Under the pieces are notes generated by a model, which saw nothing but the letters and a program-made list of their open reading frames with translations, was not told where the DNA came from and ran no database searches. Below, piece by piece: positions 26,085 to 31,002 of a DNA stretch of 31,002 nucleotides. Made by a program: the position numbers and the translations under genes. The first letter of the stretch is position 1. Every line of letters starts with the position of its first letter. The stretch comes from a virus. The stretch spans positions 1 to 31,002 of IMG/VR virus record IMGVR_UViG_3300035670_000913, one strand, 5' to 3'.

Positions 26085-26810
26085 GTGCATATTATAATCC
26101 CAATGGCTGGCAAAGGTTCCAGATTTGAAAAGGCTGGCTATACCACTCCCAAGCCACTAATTGAAGTTAACGGCATTACTCTGGCTGAACATTCTATTAC
26201 TAGCCTTGGTATTGACGGCACATTTGTTTTTATTACCCGTGACTTTGAAAATCCAGATGATAACGAAAAGCTAACTAAAATATTTGAAAAGACATGCAAA
26301 AGCTTTATTGAGATTAGGGTTAATGATGAGCATCTAGGTGCAGCACACAGTGCATTGTTTGCTGAACACTACATCAATAATATGGAAGAGCTTATCGTTA
26401 CAAATTGCGATCAGCACATGGACTGGGATGCTGAACACTTTATGAATTGGGTAGAAAAAGATGAGTCTGATGGTGCAGTTGTTCTTTACTTATCAGATAA
26501 CCCTAAGAATAGTTTTGCAGTTCTTGATGATAATGGATTTGCATTGGCGATAGCAGAAAAGCAGCCAATAAGCAACAATGCCCTTGTTGGTATACACTAC
26601 TGGAAGCACGCATACATGTTCTTTGAGTCTGCACGCAAAGCCGTAGCTGATTATAAAGATCAGGGATATCCTGAGTGCTATGTCTCTATTACGTACAACT
26701 ATTTAATTAAAGAAGGTTTAAATATTAGAGGCTACCACTTGTTTAGTGATGAATATAAATCTTTGGGTACCCCACAAGACATAGAAAGTTATTTAAATGA
26801 GCAGCGATAG
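26085..26810 (+). CDS. Sugar-phosphate nucleotidyltransferase, 241 aa (GTG start)
   Basis: IIPMAGKGSRFEKAGYTTPK-PLIEVNG at about 4-30 is the G-x-G-x-R-F...P-K pyrophosphorylase signature, and VTNCDQHMDWD at about 105-115 is the metal-binding block. The enzyme should join a sugar-1-phosphate to a nucleotide. The GTG at 26085 lies 6 nt after TATAAT. First gene of a five-gene rightward operon with HAD, cupin, GDPD-like and 2OG genes. The sugar is not predictable. Confidence 0.9.
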   Translation: MHIIIPMAGKGSRFEKAGYTTPKPLIEVNGITLAEHSITSLGIDGTFVFITRDFENPDDNEKLTKIFEKTCKSFIEIRVNDEHLGAAHSALFAEHYINNMEELIVTNCDQHMDWDAEHFMNWVEKDESDGAVVLYLSDNPKNSFAVLDDNGFALAIAEKQPISNNALVGIHYWKHAYMFFESARKAVADYKDQGYPECYVSITYNYLIKEGLNIRGYHLFSDEYKSLGTPQDIESYLNEQR

Positions 26811-27204
26811 AGGAAAACAGGCAGAGTTTTATACAGACAAGCCTAAGACAATTATCTGTGACCTTGATGGCACCATTCTTAAACATGCACATGTGTTTAG
26901 TGATTTAGACAAGTATGACCCACAACTAAATCCTGGAGTTATTGATAAGCTAAACTACTGGGACTCACTTGGACACACAATTGTTCTTATGACTGCACGC
27001 AAAGAATCAGCCAGAGAAATGACTGAAAGACACTTGCGATCTCTTGGGGTAATGTGGGACCATCTAATTATGGGTGTTACATCTGGAAAGCGTGTTCTGA
27101 TTAATGATAAACTAGAGTTACAAGATCCTGATCGTGCTGTTGCCGTCAATGTAATTACAGATCTTGGCTTTAATAATACAGATTGGGAAGGTCTTGGGCT
27201 ATGA
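26797..27204 (+). CDS. HAD-family phosphatase-like protein, 135 aa
   Basis: IICDLDGTILKHAHVFSDLD carries the D-x-D-G-T nucleophile motif (about residues 19-25). IVLMTARKESAREMTERHL holds the T/S motif II, and RVLINDKLELQ the distal Lys/Asp region. It is short and cap-less, as in capsule-associated HADs found next to nucleotidyltransferases. It probably removes phosphate from a sugar phosphate precursor. Overlaps the previous gene by 14 nt and the next by 4 nt. Confidence 0.88.
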   Translation: MSSDRGKQAEFYTDKPKTIICDLDGTILKHAHVFSDLDKYDPQLNPGVIDKLNYWDSLGHTIVLMTARKESAREMTERHLRSLGVMWDHLIMGVTSGKRVLINDKLELQDPDRAVAVNVITDLGFNNTDWEGLGL

Positions 27205-27530
27205 TTCTTGGTAAGCTAGAAGATACTATTGGTGGATGGTTTGTTGGCAACTTTGATAAGGCTATTTATAAAACAAAAGGACTAGAAGTTTCTTTTAAAA
27301 TTCATAAAAAAGATGAGAAGTGGGATTGGCACTATCATGAGCACCTTGATGAGATTAACCTTCTTGTACGAGGAACCATGACCCTACAAGGAAAGACATT
27401 CGTTCCTGGAGATATTTTTGTTCTAGAGCCAATGGAAATAGCAGATCCAGTATTTCATGAAGACTGCGAAGTAGTTTGCATTAAGGTTCCTAACTTTACT
27501 AATGATAAGATTGTGGTAAAACGCCAATGA
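27201..27530 (+). CDS. Cupin-domain protein, 109 aa
   Basis: ATG 27201 overlaps the HAD stop as ATGA. WHYHEHLDEINLLVRGTMTL carries the H-x-H-x4-E core (about 43-50), and FVPGDIFVLEP is the second cupin motif. Small cupins of this kind occur in capsule and sugar-nucleotide operons as isomerases or regulators. The substrate is unknown. Confidence 0.85.
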   Translation: MILGKLEDTIGGWFVGNFDKAIYKTKGLEVSFKIHKKDEKWDWHYHEHLDEINLLVRGTMTLQGKTFVPGDIFVLEPMEIADPVFHEDCEVVCIKVPNFTNDKIVVKRQ

Positions 27531-27994
27531 AGTTTATAGCACATAGGGGAAACGTAGCTGGCAAGACAAATAAAGAAAATCGCCCAGACCATGTCCTATC
27601 TGCTATAGAACATGGATTTGACGTAGAAGTAGACGTTAGAGGATATAACGACAGGCTGTGGCTAGGACATGACAAGATGGATTACCTAGTATCTGGAAGT
27701 TTACTTAGAGAGCTGATACCACACACATGGTTTCACTGTAAAAATCTAGAAGCTCTTGAATACTTTGCTTCCCGTCCCTGGCTAGATGCAAACTATTTTT
27801 GGCATCAGCAGGATGACTATACAATAACAAGTCATGGGAACATTTGGGCTTTTCCTGGCAAACCAGTGTCTAAAAACTCTGTAATACTTTTACCAGAATA
27901 TTTTGGGTATATAATTGATATGAATGCCTATGGCATATGTACAGACTTTCCTATAGAGATGAAAGAGAGGGTTGAGAGTGCCAACCAGTCGTAG
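27527..27994 (+). CDS. Glycerophosphodiesterase-like (PI-PLC fold) protein, 155 aa
   Basis: FIAHRGNVAGKTNKENRPDH (HRG motif), VLSAIEHGFDVEVDVRGYND (E and D metal ligands) and LWLGHDK match the N-terminal half of the GDPD barrel. The C-terminal half is shorter than in a full GDPD (about 240 aa), as in compact versions found in capsule clusters. It may cleave or transfer a phosphodiester-linked polyol. ATG overlaps the cupin stop as ATGA. Confidence 0.82.
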   Translation: MKFIAHRGNVAGKTNKENRPDHVLSAIEHGFDVEVDVRGYNDRLWLGHDKMDYLVSGSLLRELIPHTWFHCKNLEALEYFASRPWLDANYFWHQQDDYTITSHGNIWAFPGKPVSKNSVILLPEYFGYIIDMNAYGICTDFPIEMKERVESANQS

Positions 27995-28610
27995 CACACG
28001 TGGCAAAGAGTTTAGCTTTGAATCACCAATTCCTGGGCTACACATCTACAACATTGAACTTGATGAAGACCTGTTAGAAAAATTAAAGAATAGCAGTGAG
28101 CTTCAAAGAGAAGATTACTATAAAAATGAGAGATTTGGCAAAAGCTCTTTGTCGCTTTGGATAGAGCACCAAGATCCAGCAACCACAATACTAGCAGACG
28201 CATTTGAAGAAGTTGTTGACTCTTATTTTGTATACTATAGAATTGGACCTAACTCAAGAGAAGGCTGGAGATTCTCAAAGTTTGAACCAGGAGACTTCTT
28301 TGGTTCACATCCAGACGATAGTTATGCAACTCCAAGAACAGCCTCACTAACATATTACCCAAATGATGATTACGAAGGTGGGGAGATAGAGTTTGAACAC
28401 TTTGGTGTAAAGATTAAGCCAAAGAAAAATCAGCTATTCATATTCCCATCTGGATATTCTTATCGCCACTTTGTCCACCCAATTACTTCTGGAATTAGAT
28501 ATAATCTTGTGACATTCTTTTCAAACATGACTTATGAAGAGAAGCAGGCACGAATTGATCTTGTTGGAGAACACGGACAAATGGTTAAAACTAAGTATTT
28601 GCTTAGATAA
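27978..28610 (+). CDS. Fe(II)/2-oxoglutarate oxygenase, P4H type, 210 aa
   Basis: GTG 27978 is preferred, with AGAGAGG 7 nt upstream; a TTG at 27972 is too close to that site. H111-x-D113 (FFGSHPDDS), distal H167 (RHFVHPI) and R174 (GIRYNLVTFF) form the active site. SLTYYPNDDYEGGEIEFEHF and IKPKKNQLFIFPSGY are the usual P4Hc strands. It ends the nucleotidyltransferase operon, so its substrate may be a product of that pathway or a protein carrying it. It overlaps the GDPD-like gene by 17 nt. Confidence 0.9.
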   Translation: MPTSRSTRGKEFSFESPIPGLHIYNIELDEDLLEKLKNSSELQREDYYKNERFGKSSLSLWIEHQDPATTILADAFEEVVDSYFVYYRIGPNSREGWRFSKFEPGDFFGSHPDDSYATPRTASLTYYPNDDYEGGEIEFEHFGVKIKPKKNQLFIFPSGYSYRHFVHPITSGIRYNLVTFFSNMTYEEKQARIDLVGEHGQMVKTKYLLR

Positions 28611-28616
28611 TAAAAA

Positions 28617-28640
28617 GAGAGGGTACCGTAGTACCCCCTC
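28617..28640. terminator. Intrinsic terminator between convergent operons
   Basis: GAGAGGGTAC (28617-28626) pairs with GTACCCCCTC (28631-28640), one mismatch, loop CGTA. Read leftward it is followed by TTTTTATTA, a good U-tract ending the holin transcript. Rightward it is followed only by AATTTAAATT. Confidence 0.8.
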
Positions 28641-28652
28641 AATTTAAATTAA

Positions 28653-28955
28653 CTACTTCTTCTTAGGAGCAGCCTTCGTGGTGCGATTAATCTTCTTTGC
28701 CTCAGTGTCCAACTTCTTGGAAACCTCAGCTGCAGCAGCCTCAGCAATACGTCCAAAAGCTGGATCCTTTGTGTTGAGGTAGCGAATTACTGTTGGGATA
28801 GCAGCTGCCCATAGACCATTAGCTACGGTAAGCCATTCTCCTGCACCAAGCTCAAGTGGTGATGCCACTCCAGCATTAGCCATGGCAGTAGTTACTAGTG
28901 CTAGAACTACACCCAAAAGATTCCTTAGATAGGAATCAATCATTGCCTTATTCAT
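28653..28955 (-). CDS. Holin-like two-span membrane protein, 100 aa
   Basis: Residues about 10-27 (LRNLLGVVLALVTTAMANAG) and about 41-60 (WLTVANGLWAAAIPTVIRYL) are two membrane helices, followed by a Lys/Ala-rich tail ending KKK. Length, two spans and basic C-terminus fit phage holins. ATG 28955 is preceded by AAGGAG. No lysin gene lies next to it, so a role as another small membrane protein cannot be excluded. Confidence 0.65.
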   Translation of the reverse strand: MNKAMIDSYLRNLLGVVLALVTTAMANAGVASPLELGAGEWLTVANGLWAAAIPTVIRYLNTKDPAFGRIAEAAAAEVSKKLDTEAKKINRTTKAAPKKK

Positions 28956-28964
28956 TATTTCTCC

Positions 28965-29054
28965 TTAGTAAATATATTTACTTATTTGTTTTATCTCTTT
29001 ATATTTTTTAGGATGTCTAATCATATAGAAGAGAATTCTTAACTTGTTTATCAC
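28965..29054 (-). CDS. Possible 29-aa basic peptide (GTG start)
   Basis: GTG 29054 overlaps the SGNH stop as GTGA, and the stop lies 9 nt before the holin ATG. The peptide MINKLRILFYMIRHPKKYKE, then IKQISKYIY, is basic and amphipathic. Coupling suggests expression, but chance is possible. Confidence 0.35.
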   Translation of the reverse strand: MINKLRILFYMIRHPKKYKEIKQISKYIY

Positions 29055-29896
29055 AGGTCCATTGTATCAAAAAATACCCTGCTCATGTTGATATTCCATG
29101 CAGTTCCAGGATGAGAGCCATCGTTTGCCAGCTCCCAATAAGGAAGGTTAGAATCGTTTTTGCCAGGACTAAATTCATGGGGGTACTCTATATACCCCGT
29201 AAAATCAATTTTAGCTAAAACATCCTGATCCATTGGCTCCCATGATGACCACACAACCTTGATCCCATATGCAGAACATAGGTCTTCAAGCATTCTCATG
29301 CTATCTATAGTTGTGAGAAGGCTATCTTCTTTGATACTGTGCTTGACATGTCTCTTTACAATCTTATTTTGAGACCAAGTTTTATTAACATGGTAATAAA
29401 AGTTAGTAAAGGACTTCAAGTTTTCGTTATAAATAATGTTTCTTGTAACAGATGGTATAAGTACAAAAATGTAATCTGGAATGCCGTAGTTTCTTATGTA
29501 TGCAAAGATATTTCTAACAGCCAATCTTGCAGAACCACCCATAACTGATAGGTTTGTTACTGAAACATTTTTACCAGTCTTTTGGTGTACCATACCTGCT
29601 AACTGATTTGACCACATGAACTCTGCAGGGATTCCCTCTCCAAAGGTTAGGGAGTCACCAGCAACCAGAATGTTAATACTGTTCTTGTCTGGACTAGACA
29701 GTGTATCGCATCTAAATCCGTGAGAATTAATTCTGTACCAAACATCTGGTCCTGGCACTCCTGGTTCTACCCATCTGGAATTAGAGTACCCATACTCATC
29801 ATCGTAGTATGCATCCTCCAACAGGTCACGACCCAGTAAGGGTGAGATCGTTGATGCAAGGAACATGCTATCAACATCAACCTTTTTGCTGTTCAC
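29051..29896 (-). CDS. SGNH/GDSL-type hydrolase, 281 aa (GTG start)
   Basis: ILVAGDSLTFGEGIP (about 76-90) is block I with nucleophile S82. NDGSHPGTAWN near 262-272 supplies the D-x-x-H pair. NSHGFRCD just before block I is a frequent lead-in of bacterial SGNH esterases. GTG 29896 has GAGGAG 5 nt upstream and overlaps the previous gene by 20 nt. Likely an esterase or acyltransferase acting on a glycan. In this operon it could act on cell-envelope or virion sugars. Confidence 0.85.
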   Translation of the reverse strand: MNSKKVDVDSMFLASTISPLLGRDLLEDAYYDDEYGYSNSRWVEPGVPGPDVWYRINSHGFRCDTLSSPDKNSINILVAGDSLTFGEGIPAEFMWSNQLAGMVHQKTGKNVSVTNLSVMGGSARLAVRNIFAYIRNYGIPDYIFVLIPSVTRNIIYNENLKSFTNFYYHVNKTWSQNKIVKRHVKHSIKEDSLLTTIDSMRMLEDLCSAYGIKVVWSSWEPMDQDVLAKIDFTGYIEYPHEFSPGKNDSNLPYWELANDGSHPGTAWNINMSRVFFDTMDL

Positions 29897-30254
29897 CTGG
29901 CTCCTCAGTAGGAAGGTACTGCTTTAGATTCATTAGCTTTTGTGGATCGCTTTCTCCTGCAGCTATGCTATCAAATAACGACTTTAGGTCATCCTGAACC
30001 TTCTCAATGAACCCAAAAGCCCATTCTCTAGAGTCAGATAAAAACTTTACAAACCCGTCACTAGCCTCTAGCCTAGCCTTGTCTAGCTCATCGCTAATCT
30101 TTAGCACCTCATCAGCAAGAAAATCAATGTCAATCTCGCTTTGCTTTAGGCTCTTTTCCATGCCCCTAATCTTGATCTGCTGAACGACAAGCATAGTTCC
30201 CAGTGCTGCAATAAGAACAGAAAGACCTATAATAATAATGGTATCAATAATCAA
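29877..30254 (-). CDS. Membrane-anchored coiled-coil protein, 125 aa (TTG start)
   Basis: The N-terminal IIDTIIIIGLSVLIAALGTM is a membrane anchor, followed by a helix from about residue 26 to 95 (IKIRGMEKSLKQSEIDIDFL and onward) with coiled-coil character. TTG 30254 overlaps the previous stop as TTGA; no ATG occurs before the anchor ends. The layout resembles small spanin-like or unknown membrane proteins of actinophages. Function is unassigned. Confidence 0.65.
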   Translation of the reverse strand: MIIDTIIIIGLSVLIAALGTMLVVQQIKIRGMEKSLKQSEIDIDFLADEVLKISDELDKARLEASDGFVKFLSDSREWAFGFIEKVQDDLKSLFDSIAAGESDPQKLMNLKQYLPTEEPGEQQKG

Positions 30255-30496
30255 TTTTCTTTACCACCCTCTCTTAGTATTTCTACTATTGCACCATGCA
30301 TTTCTAGTGCTTTCTTTACTCTAATCATATACTCAATAGCCTTAATCTTTTCTTCTTGCGAAGGTAAAGACATGAAGATTTTTTCAGGAGCGATGATTGT
30401 AATAAAGTAATCATTGTCTACAACCTTAACTGCAAAGTTTTTAGGACAGTAAGAGTCTAACGACCTAAACGCTCTTCTCATTTCATCTGTATACAT
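30251..30496 (-). CDS. Hypothetical protein, 81 aa
   Basis: The ATG at 30496 overlaps the WhiB stop as TGATG. An upstream in-frame start at 30520 would lie inside whiB. MYTDEMRRAFRSLDSYCPKN is followed by strands (FAVKVVDNDYFITIIAPEKI) and a helix. A small alpha/beta protein of unknown role. Confidence 0.7.
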   Translation of the reverse strand: MYTDEMRRAFRSLDSYCPKNFAVKVVDNDYFITIIAPEKIFMSLPSQEEKIKAIEYMIRVKKALEMHGAIVEILREGGKEN

Positions 30497-30777
30497 CAGT
30501 CTACCGTCAATGCCTTCCACTTCTGTCCCCAGCTTTGCTTATTACGATGGCGATTAAACTCTCTAGAGATCTTTCCACCCTCAAGGTAAACGCCACCCCA
30601 GACTCCCCATTCTTTTTGAGAAATTCCAACAGCAAAACATTCTCTTACCACTGGACACTGCTCACAAAGCTGGTCAATTGCTGGTCTAAGGGACTCAGTT
30701 TCTTCATACTTGTCAAAAAATAAGTTTACATCGTATTCTAGACAGGACGCATCTTCTTTCCATGCATTTCTATCCAT
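30496..30777 (-). CDS. whiB: WhiB-family iron-sulfur transcription factor, 93 aa
   Basis: Four Cys residues at about 12, 38, 41 and 47 (ASCLEYD; LCEQCPVVRECFAVG) bind a [4Fe-4S] cluster. KEWGVWGGVYL supplies the G-[VI]-W-G-G turn, and SREFNRHRNKQSWGQKWK is a basic DNA-contacting tail. WhiB proteins occur only in actinobacteria and their phages, so this gene fixes the host phylum. Phage WhiB proteins can alter host transcription, for example by binding sigma factor region 4. Confidence 0.95.
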   Translation of the reverse strand: MDRNAWKEDASCLEYDVNLFFDKYEETESLRPAIDQLCEQCPVVRECFAVGISQKEWGVWGGVYLEGGKISREFNRHRNKQSWGQKWKALTVD

Positions 30778-30778
30778 A

Positions 30779-30988
30779 CTAACTCGCTAACTTATTTGGA
30801 AGCTTCCATCCGTCACTAGTGATTGGAAAACGTGATTGAATGAACCACTTGCCCTTATGGTAGACACCATTTGGCTTCATCCAGGCAGACCTTACTGGTA
30901 CCCTATGAATCACATCCCAGCCATCCCAAGATAGCTGGTAGTTTGACTTAACGATCTTTTCCATTTGTTCTAATGAATTGATAATCAT
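30779..30988 (-). CDS. Hypothetical protein, 69 aa
   Basis: ATG 30988 is chosen over a GTG at 30997; neither has a strong ribosome-binding site. The sequence has SWDGWDVIHRVPVRSAWMKP and NGVYHKGKWFIQSRFPI, a Trp-rich beta pattern seen in small phage proteins. The stop lies 1 nt before the WhiB ATG. The operon may continue upstream beyond the window edge. Confidence 0.7.
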   Translation of the reverse strand: MIINSLEQMEKIVKSNYQLSWDGWDVIHRVPVRSAWMKPNGVYHKGKWFIQSRFPITSDGWKLPNKLAS

Positions 30989-31002
30989 TTTGATCACTTT
31001 TT

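Noticed and set aside
1-31002. CRISPR arrays, tRNA genes, transposases or integrases
   Set aside because: No regularly spaced repeats of 20-40 nt, no tRNA-like cloverleaf and no DDE, tyrosine or serine recombinase motif was found on either strand.

Overview
The window looks like part of a double-stranded DNA bacteriophage genome that infects an actinobacterium. The evidence is dense packing with ATGA/GTGA/taATG overlaps, dozens of very small genes, a WhiB-type iron-sulfur protein (30496-30777, minus), a flavin-dependent thymidylate synthase ThyX, an NrdH-like redoxin, a DUF932 protein, an HNH-like protein, a small heat-shock protein and a holin-like protein. Base composition is moderate to low in GC, and at least 17 genes appear to have leaderless promoters (a -10 hexamer ending 6-8 nt before the start codon). 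A low-GC host such as a freshwater actinobacterium is plausible, but this is inference. I see no tRNA, rRNA, CRISPR array or insertion sequence.

Layout. (1) 1-9005: a rightward block of small, mostly unrecognised genes with a few larger conserved phage genes (DUF7178-like protein, DUF932 protein). The gaps between its operons carry a repeated promoter-like motif, structured hairpins with conserved loops and a TCGGCCCCC repeat. (2) 8658-9454: an AT-rich region with little coding sequence, holding iterated TATCCAAATT words where the rightward block meets leftward genes. (3) 9455-12926: a leftward block of overlapping tiny genes, many of them Cys-rich zinc-binding-like, membrane-spanning, or sharing an 'ERxRIL' motif. 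(4) 12699-15366: short back-to-back gene pairs driven by overlapping divergent leaderless promoters. (5) 13958-28610: an accessory region rich in oxygenases and carbohydrate genes. It holds four prolyl-4-hydroxylase-type Fe(II)/2OG oxygenases, one JmjC/cupin-type oxygenase, a GT60-like glycosyltransferase, a second GT60-like domain fused to a UDP-sugar epimerase, a GT11 alpha-1,2-fucosyltransferase-like protein, a GT61-like enzyme, a sugar-nucleotidyltransferase/HAD/cupin/GDPD operon, an SGNH hydrolase and an alpha/beta hydrolase. ThyX, a DUF1599-like protein, NrdH and Hsp20 are interspersed. (6) 28653-30988: a leftward operon with a holin-like membrane protein, a second SGNH hydrolase, a membrane-anchored coiled-coil protein and WhiB.

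How the genes may work together. The oxygenase gene at 16281-16934 is translationally coupled to a GT60-like gene. A GT60-epimerase fusion converges on another oxygenase gene, and a GT11 fucosyltransferase-like gene lies nearby. This set of families parallels the eukaryotic Skp1 pathway, in which a P4H hydroxylates proline, a GT60 enzyme adds GlcNAc and a fucosyltransferase extends the glycan. The leading hypothesis is a phage-encoded system that hydroxylates and then glycosylates a protein, perhaps a virion protein. The substrate is not visible here. Modification of a glycan or of DNA is an alternative.

A second strong candidate is a previously unlabelled structured RNA on the minus strand at 24455-24543. 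It is closed by a perfect 12-bp stem whose first base sits exactly where a TATAAT promoter would start transcription.
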